From Aeromicrobium sp. IC_218 (GTDB lineage: Bacteria; Actinomycetota; Actinomycetes; Propionibacteriales; Nocardioidaceae), in assembly GCF_004336805.1 (NCBI RefSeq), contig NZ_SJXM01000003.1, forward strand, positions 248,001 through 312,000: 64,000 nt of DNA. The letters run 5' to 3'. Position numbers and translations under genes: made by a program. Below are positions 40,832 through 53,271 of the stretch, piece after piece; the stretch's first letter is position 1, and each line of letters begins with the position of its first letter. The notes beneath the pieces are model-generated. The model was not told the DNA's origin. It did not search any database and saw only the letters and a list, made by a program, of their open reading frames with translations.

Positions 40832-42170
40832 TGGCCAAGCCCACGCCGCTCAGCGGCTTCCCCGAGTACCTGCCCGCCGACCGCTTCCTGGAGCTGTCGG
40901 TCGTCGACCACCTGCGCCGCACGTTCGAGCTGCACGGCTTCGCCAACCTCGAGACGCGTGCCGTCGAGCCCATGGACCAGCTGCTGCGCAAGGGCGAGAT
41001 CGACAAGGAGGTCTACGTCCTGCGCCGGCTGCACGCCGAGGAGGGCGAGGACGCCGGCCTGGGTCTGCACTTCGACCTGACGGTTCCGTTCGCGCGCTAC
41101 GTCCTGGAGAACCAGGGCAAGCTCGAGTTCCCGTTCCGCCGCTACCAGATCCAGAAGGTGTGGCGCGGCGAGCGGCCGCAGCAGGGCCGGTACCGCGAGT
41201 TCACCCAGGCCGACATCGACATCGTCGGACGCGACGTGCTGCCGTTCCACTTCGACGTCGAGGTCGCGCGAGTCATGGCCGAGGCGCTGTCCGGCCTCCC
41301 CGTGCCGCCGATGACGCTCCAGGTCAGCAACCGCCGCCTGCTCGAGGGCTTCTACCGCGGCCTCGGCCTCACCGACCCCGCCGCGGTCATGCGCGTCGTC
41401 GACAAGCTCGACAAGCTGCCCCGTGAGGGCATCGTCGAGCTCCTCCTGAAGGAGGGCCTGGACGACGACCAGGCCGCGAAGTGCCTGGACCTGGCCCAGA
41501 TCTGCACCACCGACACGTCCTTCGTCGAGCAGGTGCGGGCGCTCGGCGTCGAGCACGAGCTCCTCGACCAGGGCCTGGCCGAGCTGGCCCAGGTCATCGA
41601 GGGCGCCGCCGGCGTTCCCGGCACCGTCACGGTCACCGCCGACCTGCGCATCGCGCGCGGCCTGGACTACTACACCGGCACCGTGTTCGAGACCCGCATG
41701 AGCGGCTACGACCACCTCGGCTCGATCTGCTCGGGCGGACGCTACGACCAGCTGGCCAGCGACGGGCGCAGCACGTACCCGGGCGTGGGCATCTCGCTGG
41801 GCGTCTCGCGCCTGCTCGGGCCGCTGGTCGCCGACGGCTACACCGCCGACCGCTCGGTGCCCTCGGCGGTGCTCGTCGCGCTGTTCGACGAGGACCGCCG
41901 GGCCGAGAGCAGCGCCGTGGCCACCGCCCTGCGCGCCCGCGGCATCGCCTGCGAGGTCGCGCCCAACGCGGCCAAGCTCGGCAAGCAGATCCGTCACGCC
42001 GAGCGGCGCGGCATCCCGTACGTCTGGTTCCCGCCCGCCGACGACCGGGGCCACTCGGTCAAGGACATCCGCAGCGGCGACCAGGTCGACGCCGACCCGC
42101 AGTCCTGGACGCCCCCCGCCGCCGACCTGGCACCCCGCATCGTCACCCCCGACTCGAAGGAGACCACCTC

Positions 42171-42174
<4 letters not shown>
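40831..42174 (+). CDS. hisS: Histidyl-tRNA synthetase
   Basis: 447 aa class II synthetase. Motif 2 ([20 protein letters not shown]), histidine A/B loops ([15 protein letters not shown] and SGGRYDQL), motif 3 ([13 protein letters not shown]) and a C-terminal anticodon domain. The core reads [11 protein letters not shown]. Overlaps the MBL gene at its start (TGATG) and aspS at its end (GTGA). Confidence 0.97.
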
Positions 42175-43955
<1,781 letters not shown>

Positions 43956-43977
43956 CCCGCCTCGGTAGGCTCGTCCG

Positions 43978-45357
43978 GTGACGTCCGACGGCCTGTTCGA
44001 CCTCCCCGACTCCGCCCCCGAGCTGCCCCGGCAGCCGGGGAGCGGCAGCCTGGCCGGCAACGAGCACGCGTCCGCCCCGCTCGCGGTGCGGATGCGTCCG
44101 CGCTCGCTCGACGAGCTGGTCGGTCAGCAGCACCTGCTGGAGCCCGGCTCGCCGCTGCGCCAGGTGATCGACGGCGACAAGCCGCTGACGATCCTGCTGT
44201 GGGGCCCGCCCGGCACGGGCAAGACGACCCTCGCCTCGCTCATCAGCCGGCACACGAACCGGCGCTTCGTCGAGGTGTCCGCGGTGTCGGCCGGCGTCAA
44301 GGAGGTCCGCGACGTCATCGCCGGCGCCCGCCGCGCGCTGGCCGGCAGCGGCGTCGAGACGGTGCTGTTCGTCGACGAGGTCCACCGCTTCAGCAAGGCC
44401 CAGCAGGACGCGCTGCTGCCCGGCGTGGAGAACCGCTGGGTCTCGCTCGTGGCGGCCACCACCGAGAACCCGCACTTCAGCGTCATCTCGCCGCTGCTGA
44501 GCCGCTCGCTGCTGCTGACGCTGCAGAGCCTCACCGACGACGACATCGGCGTCCTGGTCGACCGGGCGGTCACCGACGAGCGCGGACTGGCCGGCGCGGT
44601 GACGCTGAGCGACGAGGCGCGCGACCACCTGGTGCGGCTGGCCGGGGGAGACGGACGCCGGGCGCTGACCTACCTGGAGGCCGCCGCCGGCGCCGCCCAG
44701 GCGCGCGACCACGCCGAGGTCACCGTCGAGGACGCCGCGCTCGCGGTCGACAAGGCGGCCGTGCGCTACGACCGCCAGGGCGACCAGCACTACGACGTCA
44801 CCAGTGCGTTCATCAAGTCCATCCGCGGCTCCGACGTCGACGCGGCGCTGCACTACCTCGCCCGGATGATCGAGGCGGGGGAGGACCCGCGGTTCATCGC
44901 CCGGCGGCTCATGATCCACGCCAGCGAGGACATCGGCATGGCCGACCCCACCGCGCTGCCGCTGGCCACCGCCACGGCCCAGGCGGTGGCAATGATCGGC
45001 TTCCCCGAGGCGCGCATCCCGCTGGCCCAGGCGGTCATCCACCTGGCCGCCGCGCCGAAGTCCAACTCGGTCATCACGGCGATCGACGCCGCGCTGTCGG
45101 ACGTCCGCGCGGGCAAGGTCGGGCCCGTGCCGCCCGCGCTGCGCGACGCGCACTACGCCGGGGCCAAGAAGCTCGGGCACGGGCACGACTACCGGTACCC
45201 GCACGCCGACCCGCGGGGCGTCGTGGAGCAGCAGTACGCCCCCGACGACGTCGACGGCACTGAGTACTACACGCCGGGCCCGCACGGGTTCGAGGCGCGG
45301 GTCGCCGAGCGGCTCCAGGCGGTGCGCGCCGTGCTGCGCGACCGCCGTCCGCGCTGA
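43978..45357 (+). CDS. rarA: Replication-associated AAA+ ATPase RarA (MgsA)
   Basis: 459 aa. Walker [10 protein letters not shown], Walker [16 protein letters not shown], sensor [11 protein letters not shown], and the C-terminal tetramerisation region ([23 protein letters not shown]...GMADP). Acts at stalled replication forks with SSB. GTG 43978 is 6 nt after TAGGCT, which suggests a leaderless mRNA independent of hisS-aspS. Confidence 0.94.
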   Translation: MTSDGLFDLPDSAPELPRQPGSGSLAGNEHASAPLAVRMRPRSLDELVGQQHLLEPGSPLRQVIDGDKPLTILLWGPPGTGKTTLASLISRHTNRRFVEVSAVSAGVKEVRDVIAGARRALAGSGVETVLFVDEVHRFSKAQQDALLPGVENRWVSLVAATTENPHFSVISPLLSRSLLLTLQSLTDDDIGVLVDRAVTDERGLAGAVTLSDEARDHLVRLAGGDGRRALTYLEAAAGAAQARDHAEVTVEDAALAVDKAAVRYDRQGDQHYDVTSAFIKSIRGSDVDAALHYLARMIEAGEDPRFIARRLMIHASEDIGMADPTALPLATATAQAVAMIGFPEARIPLAQAVIHLAAAPKSNSVITAIDAALSDVRAGKVGPVPPALRDAHYAGAKKLGHGHDYRYPHADPRGVVEQQYAPDDVDGTEYYTPGPHGFEARVAERLQAVRAVLRDRRPR

Positions 45358-45419
45358 TTCTGCGATCCGGGTCACCCGCGGTTACGGTTTCTTCCGTGTC
45401 CTGCTCAAGGGGGAAACCA

Positions 45420-46538
45420 GTGCACCGTCGAATCCTGCCGTTCCTTGCGTCCTCGGCGCTCGTCGCCGGGGCCTTCGTGGCCGTCGCCGACGCGCCGGCC
45501 ACGGCCGCCGGCTCGGCCACCGTGACCATGAACTCCGGCACCGAGACGCGCTTCGTGCGCGGTGAGAACGTCTGGCTGCGCGGCAAGGGATCGGCGCGCA
45601 AGACCGTCAAGATCTACCGCTACAACAGCAAGAACCGACCCGTGCAGATCGGCACGACCCGCACGTCGAGCAGCGGCAGCTACAGCTTCATGATGCGACC
45701 GACCGGCACCGCCAAGTACCGCGTGAAGGTCGGCAGCACCCGCACGCGCACCATCCGGCTCTCCGCCGTCGGCTCGCACTCGATCGGCCAGCGCCAGGCG
45801 TCGCTGCGGTTCATCCTGGGCTCGGCCACGTCCGGCACGCAGGGCACCGGCGGCGTGCGCTGGCGCACGTACAAGAAGGGCATGCTCGTCCAGAACGGCA
45901 GCCGTACCTGGGTGATCCGCGGACGCGCGGCCACCGAGTACCGCCGCCACGGCGGCCCCGCCGGCCGCATGGGCGCCCCCGTGGGCGACGCCCGCTGCGG
46001 CCTGGCCGAGGGCGCGTGCCTGCAGAAGTTCCGCAAGGGCGCCATCTACACGAACTCCAAGGCGAAGGACAAGACCGTCGCCGTCGCGACCAGCAGCGCG
46101 AACCGGTCGGCGATCGCCGCCGTCGCGCTGTCGCAGGTCGGCTACAAGGAGCCCGGCTACCGCAAGAGCAAGTACAACCGCTGGATGGGCCGCACCGACG
46201 CCGGTGCCGCCTGGTGCGCGTACTTCACCGCCTGGGTCAGCTACGCCGCCGGCGAGGGCGACGCGATCGTCCGCAAGAACTCGATCGCCAAGACCGTCGC
46301 CGCCGAGCGCAAGCGCGGACGCACGACGTCCAAGCCGGCGATCGGCCGCGTCGCCTACGTCGCGCCGGGCGGCGGCAACCCGCACCACGCGGGCATCGTC
46401 GTCGACTACAACGCGAGCTACGTCTGGCTGGCCGAGGGCAACGTCGACACCCGTGGCGGCATCGGCAAGCCGCGTGGCGTGCACAAGATCAAGCGCCCGC
46501 GCGGTCACGTGAAGTTCTACGCGAACCCGAAGTTCTGA
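45420..46538 (+). CDS. Secreted LGFP-repeat / CHAP-like cell-wall hydrolase
   Basis: 372 aa: signal peptide (1-30, ending ATAAG), a beta-rich domain resembling a surface adhesion fold (residues 31-118), an LGFP-like stretch (about 170-215, YRRHGGPAGRMGAPVGD) and a CHAP/NlpC-like amidase with catalytic C266 (AAWCAYF) and His322/323 (NPHHAGIV). Probably cleaves or remodels peptidoglycan outside the cell. GTG 45420 is preferred over GTG 45396 because of GGGGGA upstream and because the signal peptide then starts correctly. TACGGT at 45383 is a likely -10. Confidence 0.8.
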   Translation: MHRRILPFLASSALVAGAFVAVADAPATAAGSATVTMNSGTETRFVRGENVWLRGKGSARKTVKIYRYNSKNRPVQIGTTRTSSSGSYSFMMRPTGTAKYRVKVGSTRTRTIRLSAVGSHSIGQRQASLRFILGSATSGTQGTGGVRWRTYKKGMLVQNGSRTWVIRGRAATEYRRHGGPAGRMGAPVGDARCGLAEGACLQKFRKGAIYTNSKAKDKTVAVATSSANRSAIAAVALSQVGYKEPGYRKSKYNRWMGRTDAGAAWCAYFTAWVSYAAGEGDAIVRKNSIAKTVAAERKRGRTTSKPAIGRVAYVAPGGGNPHHAGIVVDYNASYVWLAEGNVDTRGGIGKPRGVHKIKRPRGHVKFYANPKF

Positions 46539-46589
46539 GCCGACCCGTCCGCTCGTCGGCCGCGGACGCCGACCGGTAACCTCGTGACC

Positions 46590-47150
46590 ATGCCCGACGA
46601 CGTCCTGCTGGTGTGCGCGGCCGCGCTCGCGGTCGTCGCGCTGGTGGCGTCCGCCGCGGCGCTGGTGGCCGCCCGCCGCCTGCGCCGGGCGACCGAGGAG
46701 CTCCGGGCGGCGACCGAGCAGGCCCGCACGGCCCCGGCCGCCGCGCCCGTCCAGCCCGTCGCCGCGCCGCCCGCCCCCGAGCGGCGCGACGCCGCGGTCG
46801 TGGCGCTGCCGGCCGACGACGAGGTGGTCGACGCCGAGATCGTCGAGACCGACCTCGAGCCCGACGTGCACGTCGTCGACGGCCGCGTCGTCGTCCGGCC
46901 CAGCGACCAGCAGGTCGTCGCCGCGACCCTCGGACGTCCGCTCGTGCGGCTGTCCGTCGTCGGCGCCGGGCTGGCGCACGCGCTGCGGCCCGAGAGCCGC
47001 GACCGCATCTCCGGCCTGGTCCGGCGCGACTTCCGTCGCCGTCGTCGCGCCCGCGCCCGCGCCGCCCGCCGGGCCGCGCGCACCACCCACGTCCCGCCCG
47101 CCGACCCGCCCACCTGGATCGGCGGCAACCCCGGCGGAGGAGCCCCGTGA
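46590..47150 (+). CDS. DUF948-like membrane-anchored protein
   Basis: 186 aa: one N-terminal helix ([24 protein letters not shown]), a helical segment ([17 protein letters not shown]), an acidic middle and a very basic Arg-rich tail. Its place before the DUF6167-like gene and alaS, and its layout, match the DUF948-type gene found there in other actinobacteria. TAACCT is 7 nt before ATG 46590, which supports this start over GTG 46584. GTGA overlap with the next gene. Confidence 0.65.
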   Translation: MPDDVLLVCAAALAVVALVASAAALVAARRLRRATEELRAATEQARTAPAAAPVQPVAAPPAPERRDAAVVALPADDEVVDAEIVETDLEPDVHVVDGRVVVRPSDQQVVAATLGRPLVRLSVVGAGLAHALRPESRDRISGLVRRDFRRRRRARARAARRAARTTHVPPADPPTWIGGNPGGGAP

Positions 47151-47416
47151 ACGCCCGTCTGCTGACCTTCGTGGCCGGCGGCCTCGCTGGGGCCTACGCC
47201 TCGGTCAAGGCCCGGCGCGCCGCCTACCGGCTGAGCGTCCCCGGCCTGGCCGACCAGGCCGGCGCGCTGGCCACCGGGCTGCAGGCCTTCGCCGCCGAGG
47301 TGCGCGAGGGCATGGACGCCCGCGAGGCGCAGATCGCCCGCGACCTCGACATCCCCCTGGAGCTGCTGCCCGGACGGCAGGCTCCGCCCCCAGCGATCGA
47401 GAAGGACACACTCTGA
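47147..47416 (+). CDS. DUF6167-like small protein upstream of alaS
   Basis: 89 aa: one N-terminal hydrophobic segment ([18 protein letters not shown]) and a helical part ([24 protein letters not shown]) like the small protein preceding alaS in streptomycetes. GTG start overlaps the previous stop (GTGA) and its own stop overlaps the alaS ATG (TGATG). Function unknown. Confidence 0.7.
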   Translation: MNARLLTFVAGGLAGAYASVKARRAAYRLSVPGLADQAGALATGLQAFAAEVREGMDAREAQIARDLDIPLELLPGRQAPPPAIEKDTL

Positions 47417-50067
47417 TGGAGACCGCGGAGATCCGCCGCCGATTCCTCGCCCACTTCGAGAAGGCGGGGCACACGGTCGTCCCGTCGGCGCCGCTGCTCC
47501 TCGACGACCCCACGCTGCTGTTCGTCAACGCCGGCATGGTGCCGTTCAAGCCGTACTTCCTGGGCCAGGAGACGCCGCCGTACGCGACCGCCACGAGCGT
47601 CCAGAAGTGCGTGCGCACCCTCGACATCGAGGAGGTCGGCAAGACCACGCGCCACGGCACCTTCTTCCAGATGTGCGGCAACTTCTCCTTCGGCGACTAC
47701 TTCAAGGAAGGCGCCATCCGCTTCGCCTGGAGCCTGATCACCGGCTCGGTCGAGGACGGCGGGCTCGGCTTCGACCCGGAGAAGATCTGGGTCACGGTGC
47801 TGCCCAGCGACGACGAGGCGCGCCAGATCTGGAAGGACGTCGCCGGCCTGCCCGACGAGCGCATCCAGGAGCGCGGCCTCAAGGACAACTACTGGAACAT
47901 GGGCGTGCCCGGTCCCGGTGGCCCGTGCAGCGAAATCTATGTCGACCGGGGCCCCGAGTACGGACCGGACGGCGGCCCGAACGCCGACGAGGACCGCTTC
48001 CTGGAGATCTGGAACCTGGTCTTCATGCAGGAGTCGCTCAGCGCCGTCCGCTCCAAGGACGACTTCGACGTCGAGGGTCCGCTGCCGGCCAAGAACATCG
48101 ACACCGGCATGGGCCTGGAGCGCGTCGCCTACCTGCTCCAGGGCAAGGAGAACCTCTACGAGATCGACGAGGTCTTCCCGGTCATCGAGCGCGCGGCCGA
48201 GCTGACCGGCAAGGCGTACGGCGCCGACGCCGAGGACGACGTCCGCTTCCGCGTCGTCGCCGACCACGTCCGCTCCGGCCTCATGCTCATGGGCGACGGC
48301 GTCACCCCCGGCAACGAGGCGCGCGGGTACGTGCTGCGCCGCCTGCTGCGCCGCGCCGTCCGCTCGATGCGCCTGCTCGGCTACGAGGGCCCGGCGCTGC
48401 CCGAGCTGCTGCCGGTGAGCATGGAGCGCATGAAGGCGTCCTACCCCGAGCTGGAGAGCGACTTCGCGCGCATCAGCCAGGTCGCGTACGCCGAGGAGGA
48501 CGCGTTCCGCCGCACGCTGGCCAAGGGCACGCAGATCTTCGACCAGGCGGCCGACGAGACGAAGCGCTCCGGCGCCTCGGTGCTGGCCAGCGAGCAGGCG
48601 TTCGCGCTGCACGACACCTACGGCTTCCCGATCGACCTGACCCTCGAGATGGCCGCCGAGCAGGGCCTGAGCGTCGACGAGCAGGGCTTCCGCTCGCTCA
48701 TGGCCGAGCAGAAGGCGCGGGCCAAGGCCGACGCGAAGGCCAAGAAGGGCCAGCACGCCGACACGACGGTCTACCGCGAGACGCTCGACGCGTCCGGCCC
48801 GACCGACTGGCTGGCGTACACCGCGCTGACGACCGAGTCGCTGGTCGTCGCCGTGCTGTCCGAGGGCCGCAGCGGCTCGGTGCTCGGCGCCGGCCAGGTC
48901 GGCGAGGTCGTGCTCGACCGCACCCCGTTCTACGCCGAGTCCGGTGGCCAGAACGCCGACGCCGGCCACCTGGTCTGGGACGGCGGCCGCGCCGAGGTGC
49001 TCGACGTGCAGCGTCCGATCAAGGGCCTGGTCGTGCACCAGGTGCGCGTCCTGGAGGGCGAGCTCGTCCAGGACACCGGCGTCGAGGCGTCCGTCGATCC
49101 GGACTGGCGCCTGGGCGCCTGCCAGGCGCACTCGGGCACGCACGTCGTGCACGCCGCCCTGCGCGAGGTGCTCGGTCCGACCGCGCTGCAGTCCGGCTCG
49201 TACAACCGCCCCGGCTACCTGCGGCTCGACTTCGGCTGGAACGGCGCGCTGTCGTCCGACCAGGTGCAGCACGTCGAGCACGTCGCCAACCGCGCGCTGC
49301 GCCAGGACCTGGCCGTGTCCGCGCAGGTGATGAGCCTGCCCGAGGCACGTGAGTGGGGCGCGCTCGCCCTGTTCGGCGAGACGTACGGCGAGGACGTCCG
49401 CGTCGTGGAGATCGGCGGCCCGTGGTCGCGCGAGCTCTGCGGCGGCACGCACGTCGCCCGCTCGTCGCAGATCGGCACCGTCGTGCTGACCGGCGAGTCG
49501 TCGGTCGGCTCCGGCAACCGCCGCGTCGAGGCGCTCGTCGGCCTGGAGGGCTTCGAGTACCTCGCCCGTGAGCGCGACATCGTCCGCCAGCTGACCGACC
49601 TGCTGAAGGTGCGTTCCGACGACGTCACCGGCCGGGTCGGCGACCTGGTCGAGCGCCTGCGCACCGTTGAGAAGGAGGCCGAGAAGATCAAGGCCGCCCA
49701 GGTGCTCGGTGCGGCCGGCGACCTCGCGTCCGGCGCCAAGGACGTCGGCGGCGTCGCGTACGTCGGCCACCACGCCGAGGGCCTGTCCGGCGGCGACGTG
49801 CGCAGCCTCGCGCTCGACGTGCGCGGCCGCATCCAGGACCGTCCGGCCGTCGTGGTCGTCGTCGGCACCGACGCCGGCAAGGCGTCCGCGGTCGTGGCGC
49901 TCAACGACGCCGCGCAGCAGCGCGGCCTGAGCGCCGGCGAGCTGATCAAGGTCGTCGGGTCGCACATCGACGGACGCGGTGGCGGCAAGGCCGACGTCGC
50001 GCAGGGCGGCGGCACCAACGTCGCGGGCGTGCCGGACGCGCTGGCCGCCGTCGAGGCCGCGCTCTGA
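47416..50067 (+). CDS. alaS: Alanyl-tRNA synthetase
   Basis: 883 aa, full length. Class II catalytic domain at the N-terminus ([30 protein letters not shown]), tRNA-recognition domain, editing domain with [16 protein letters not shown] and [11 protein letters not shown] metal residues, and the C-terminal C-Ala/DHHA1 domain ([17 protein letters not shown]). ATG overlaps the previous stop. ruvX follows after 2 nt. Confidence 0.97.
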   Translation: METAEIRRRFLAHFEKAGHTVVPSAPLLLDDPTLLFVNAGMVPFKPYFLGQETPPYATATSVQKCVRTLDIEEVGKTTRHGTFFQMCGNFSFGDYFKEGAIRFAWSLITGSVEDGGLGFDPEKIWVTVLPSDDEARQIWKDVAGLPDERIQERGLKDNYWNMGVPGPGGPCSEIYVDRGPEYGPDGGPNADEDRFLEIWNLVFMQESLSAVRSKDDFDVEGPLPAKNIDTGMGLERVAYLLQGKENLYEIDEVFPVIERAAELTGKAYGADAEDDVRFRVVADHVRSGLMLMGDGVTPGNEARGYVLRRLLRRAVRSMRLLGYEGPALPELLPVSMERMKASYPELESDFARISQVAYAEEDAFRRTLAKGTQIFDQAADETKRSGASVLASEQAFALHDTYGFPIDLTLEMAAEQGLSVDEQGFRSLMAEQKARAKADAKAKKGQHADTTVYRETLDASGPTDWLAYTALTTESLVVAVLSEGRSGSVLGAGQVGEVVLDRTPFYAESGGQNADAGHLVWDGGRAEVLDVQRPIKGLVVHQVRVLEGELVQDTGVEASVDPDWRLGACQAHSGTHVVHAALREVLGPTALQSGSYNRPGYLRLDFGWNGALSSDQVQHVEHVANRALRQDLAVSAQVMSLPEAREWGALALFGETYGEDVRVVEIGGPWSRELCGGTHVARSSQIGTVVLTGESSVGSGNRRVEALVGLEGFEYLARERDIVRQLTDLLKVRSDDVTGRVGDLVERLRTVEKEAEKIKAAQVLGAAGDLASGAKDVGGVAYVGHHAEGLSGGDVRSLALDVRGRIQDRPAVVVVVGTDAGKASAVVALNDAAQQRGLSAGELIKVVGSHIDGRGGGKADVAQGGGTNVAGVPDALAAVEAAL

Positions 50068-50069
50068 GC

Positions 50070-50531
50070 ATGCGTCGCGGTCGTCGGCTCGGCATCGACG
50101 TGGGCGACGCCCGCATCGGCGTCGCCACGTGCGACCCGGACGGCCTGATCGCCACGCCGGTCGAGACCGTGCCGGCGGGCCGTGACGCGGTCGCGCGCCT
50201 CGCGGCGCTGGCCGCCGAGCACGACGTCGTGGAGTGCGTGGTCGGCCTGCCGCTGAGCCTGTCGGGGGCCGAGGGCCCGGCCGCGGCGAAGGTGCGCGCC
50301 TTCGCCGCGGAGCTCCGCGACGCCGTCGCGCCGGTGGGCATCCGCCTGTTCGACGAGCGCATGACTACGATGACCGCTGACGCGATGCTGCGTCAGGCCG
50401 GACGGACCGGACGCGGCAAGGCGAGCCGCGGCAAGCGCCAGGTCATCGACCAGGCGGCCGCTACCGTGATCCTCCAGACGGCACTCGACACCGAGCGGAG
50501 CCGGGGCAGTGCGCCCGGCGAGACCTTGTGA
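50070..50531 (+). CDS. ruvX: RuvX/YqgF pre-16S rRNA nuclease
   Basis: 153 aa RNase H-like fold: LGIDVGDARIGVA start, VVGLPLSLSG, LFDERMTTMTADAML and the final VIDQAAATVILQ acidic residue. The family trims the 5' end of 16S rRNA. Conserved order alaS-ruvX-mltG-aroE. Confidence 0.93.
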   Translation: MRRGRRLGIDVGDARIGVATCDPDGLIATPVETVPAGRDAVARLAALAAEHDVVECVVGLPLSLSGAEGPAAAKVRAFAAELRDAVAPVGIRLFDERMTTMTADAMLRQAGRTGRGKASRGKRQVIDQAAATVILQTALDTERSRGSAPGETL

Positions 50532-50537
50532 GGACGC

Positions 50538-51683
50538 ATGACTGACGACGGGCTCGGAATCTTCGGCGACCCGGAGAAGGAACCGGATCGGCCGACGGGC
50601 CCGGGGCGACGCCGTGCGCCGAAGAAGCAGCGCAACGTCAAGCCGCTGCGCTGGGTGATCGTGCTCGCGGTCGTCGGTGCGCTCGTGTTCGGCAGCGTCT
50701 GGGCCTGGAAGAAGGCCGACAGCTTCCTCAACGGACCCGAGGACTACACCGGCCAGGGCAGTGGCGAGGTCGTCGTGGAGGTGAAGTCGGGCGACACCGG
50801 CTCCGACGTCGCGACCACGCTGTTCGACGCCGGCGTCGTCAAGAGCCGCGAGGCGTTCTACCAGCTCTCGATCAGCGACGACCGCGGGTCGCAGCTGCAG
50901 CCGGGCTTCTACCAGCTCCGCAAGCAGATGTCGGCCGAGTGGGCGCTCAAGGAGCTCGTCGACCCCAAGAACCGGGTCGAGGGCAAGGTCACGATCCCCG
51001 AGGGTGCTCGCGTGGGCCAGATCGTCGAGGCGATCGCCAAGAACACCGAGATCGCGCAGGAGGACCTCGAGGCCGCCCTCGAGGACCCCGACACGATCGG
51101 CCTGCCCGACGAGGCGAACGGCAACCCCGAGGGCTGGCTCTACCCGGCGACGTACACCGTCCCGCCGGGCACGTCCGCCACCGACCTGCTGGGCCAGATG
51201 GTCAAGAAGACGATCGCCGTCGAGGAGGACCTCGACATCGACACGCGGGCGAAGGAGCTGGGCTTCTCCAAGGAGGAGATCCTCATCATCGCCAGCATCC
51301 TGGAGTACGAGGTCAACCGCGACGAGGACTTCGGCAAGGCCGCCCGGGTCATCTACAACCGGCTCGAGCAGGACATGCCGTTGCAGATGGACTCCACGGT
51401 CGCGTACGTCAGCGGCCGCGAGGGCGACGTGTTCACCACCGCCGAGGAGCGCGACTCGGACTCCGAGTACAACACCTACAAGTTCCCGGGGCTGCCGCCC
51501 GGACCGATCGGCTCGCCGGGCGAGGCGACGATCGAGGCCGCGCTGAACCCGACGCCGGGCGACTGGGTCTACTTCGTGGCCGACCCCGAGAACGGCGGCA
51601 CGGTGTTCACCGAGACCTACGCCGAGCACCTGCGCGAGGTCGACCGGCTGCAGCAGTTCTGCCGCGAGAGCGACAAGTGCTGA
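50538..51683 (+). CDS. mltG: Endolytic murein transglycosylase MltG
   Basis: 381 aa: cytoplasmic basic N-terminus, one membrane helix (about 39-56, WVIVLAVVGALVFGSVWAW), then a LysM-like subdomain and the YceG catalytic domain with the Glu in ASILEYEV (E256) and YNTYKFPGLPPGPIGSPG. Cuts nascent glycan strands outside the membrane. ATG with GAGGA upstream. Confidence 0.95.
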   Translation: MTDDGLGIFGDPEKEPDRPTGPGRRRAPKKQRNVKPLRWVIVLAVVGALVFGSVWAWKKADSFLNGPEDYTGQGSGEVVVEVKSGDTGSDVATTLFDAGVVKSREAFYQLSISDDRGSQLQPGFYQLRKQMSAEWALKELVDPKNRVEGKVTIPEGARVGQIVEAIAKNTEIAQEDLEAALEDPDTIGLPDEANGNPEGWLYPATYTVPPGTSATDLLGQMVKKTIAVEEDLDIDTRAKELGFSKEEILIIASILEYEVNRDEDFGKAARVIYNRLEQDMPLQMDSTVAYVSGREGDVFTTAEERDSDSEYNTYKFPGLPPGPIGSPGEATIEAALNPTPGDWVYFVADPENGGTVFTETYAEHLREVDRLQQFCRESDKC

Positions 51684-52495
51684 TGACAGCTCGTTGCGCG
51701 GTTCTCGGCTCGCCCGTGGCGCACTCGCTGTCGCCGGTCATGCACCGGCGGGCGTACGCCGACCTCGGCCTGGACTGGACGTACGAGTCCCACGACGTCG
51801 ACGAGGCCGCCCTGCCGGGGTTCCTGGCCGGGCTGGACGAGTCGTGGCGCGGACTGTCGTGCACCATGCCGCTGAAGCAGGCGGCCCTGGACCTGGCTGA
51901 CGAGGTCGACCCGTTCGCCCGGGTCGTCGGCGTGGCCAACACGCTGGTGCGCACCGAGCGCGGCGGCTGGCGGGCGCACAACACCGACACGACCGGCGCG
52001 GTGGCCGCGCTGGACGAGCAGGGCGTCGGCACGGTGAGCTCGGCCCGGGTGCTGGGTGGCGGCGCCACCGCGCGCTCGCTGCTGCACGGGCTGCTCGTCC
52101 GCGGCCTGGAGCACGTCGAGCTCGTGGTGCGTGACAAGGCGCGCGTCGCCTCGCTCGCCGAGCAGGTGCGCGGCGAGCGCATCGAGGTCGTGGTGCGTGA
52201 GTTCGACGCCCCCTTCCTGGACAAGGTCGACCTGCTGGTCTCGACCGTGCCGTCGGACGTCGTCCGGCACGACGCGCACGACCTGGTCGACGCCTCCCGC
52301 GCCGTCTTCGACGTCCTGTACGACCCCTGGCCCACCGCGCTGGCGGCGACCGCCACGGTGCACGGCGTCCCGCTCGTCACCGGGCTGGACCTGCTGGCCC
52401 ACCAGGCCGCGGGCCAGGTCGAGCTGATGACCGGATCGACCGTGCCCGCCGCGCGGCTGCGCGAGGCGGCCGTCGCCGAGCTCGAGGCCCGCTGA
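51683..52495 (+). CDS. aroE: Shikimate dehydrogenase
   Basis: 270 aa. Shikimate-binding SPVAHSLSPVMHRRAYADLGL, catalytic Lys in SCTMPLKQAAL, N and D of HNTDTTG, a glycine loop VLGGGATARS, and the C-terminal GLDLLAHQAAGQVELMTG. The third sugar-binding motif reads SCTMPLK instead of the usual NVTxPxK, which still keeps the lysine. TGATG overlap with mltG. Confidence 0.94.
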   Translation: MTARCAVLGSPVAHSLSPVMHRRAYADLGLDWTYESHDVDEAALPGFLAGLDESWRGLSCTMPLKQAALDLADEVDPFARVVGVANTLVRTERGGWRAHNTDTTGAVAALDEQGVGTVSSARVLGGGATARSLLHGLLVRGLEHVELVVRDKARVASLAEQVRGERIEVVVREFDAPFLDKVDLLVSTVPSDVVRHDAHDLVDASRAVFDVLYDPWPTALAATATVHGVPLVTGLDLLAHQAAGQVELMTGSTVPAARLREAAVAELEAR

Positions 52496-52545
52496 GCCTG
52501 GGGACGCGGCGCCCGGCACCCGCGCCGCGCGGCTAGGGTGCCAGC

Positions 52546-53217
52546 GTGCTCGTCGTCCTCGCCTGCCTCGTCGCCGCCGTCCTCGGCTGGTCCGCCCCGC
52601 GCGTCCTGGCCCGCGTGCCCGAGCCGGACGACGCCCCCGACGCCAAGCCCACGTACGCCGCCCTGGCCGCGGCGCCCCGGCTCGAGCTGCTGCTGGCCGT
52701 CGCGTCGGCCGTGCTCACCGGCGTCGTCGGCCTCGTCGTCGAGCCGGACGCCGTGCTGGTCGTCTGGACGCTGCTCGTCCCGGCCGGTCTGCTGCTCGCC
52801 TACGTGGACGCCCGCACCCGGCTGCTGCCCAAGCGGCTCGTGCTGCCGCTCAACGTCGCGGTGCTCGGCCTCGTGGTCGTGGCCGCCGCCCTCGAGCACG
52901 ACCTCGACCTGCTGTGGCGGGCGCTGGCCGGGGGAGCGGGCCTGTTCGTGCTGTTCGCCGCGTTCTGGTTCGTGGCCCCGCGCGGCCTCGGCTACGGCGA
53001 CGTGCGCCTGTCGCCCGCGCTGGGACTGACGCTGGCGGCGTCGGGCTGGATGGAGCTGTTCGTCGGGGTGTACGCCGGGTTCGTCCTGGCCGCGGTGCTC
53101 GGGCTGGTGCTCGGCCGCCTGGGCCGCATCGATCCCAAGCAGTTCGCGTTCGGTCCGTACCTCGTCGCGGGCGCCTTCGTCGGCGTCCTGTGGCAGCCGC
53201 TCGTCCTGGGCGGCTGA
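52546..53217 (+). CDS. Type IV prepilin peptidase-like protein (A24)
   Basis: 223 aa, seven or so helices. The two catalytic aspartates are in YVDARTRLLPKR and GLGYGDVRLSP (GxGD type). The N-terminal methyltransferase CxxC domain is absent, as in TadV-like short forms. A homologue sits in this same place in mycobacteria. No pilin genes are in the window, so the substrate is elsewhere. TAGGGT lies 6 nt before the GTG. Confidence 0.88.
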   Translation: MLVVLACLVAAVLGWSAPRVLARVPEPDDAPDAKPTYAALAAAPRLELLLAVASAVLTGVVGLVVEPDAVLVVWTLLVPAGLLLAYVDARTRLLPKRLVLPLNVAVLGLVVVAAALEHDLDLLWRALAGGAGLFVLFAAFWFVAPRGLGYGDVRLSPALGLTLAASGWMELFVGVYAGFVLAAVLGLVLGRLGRIDPKQFAFGPYLVAGAFVGVLWQPLVLGG

Positions 53218-53271
53218 CCGGTCCTCGGGCGGGGGCACGGGGCGCCGAGGCACCCGTGGGAGAATCTGGCC

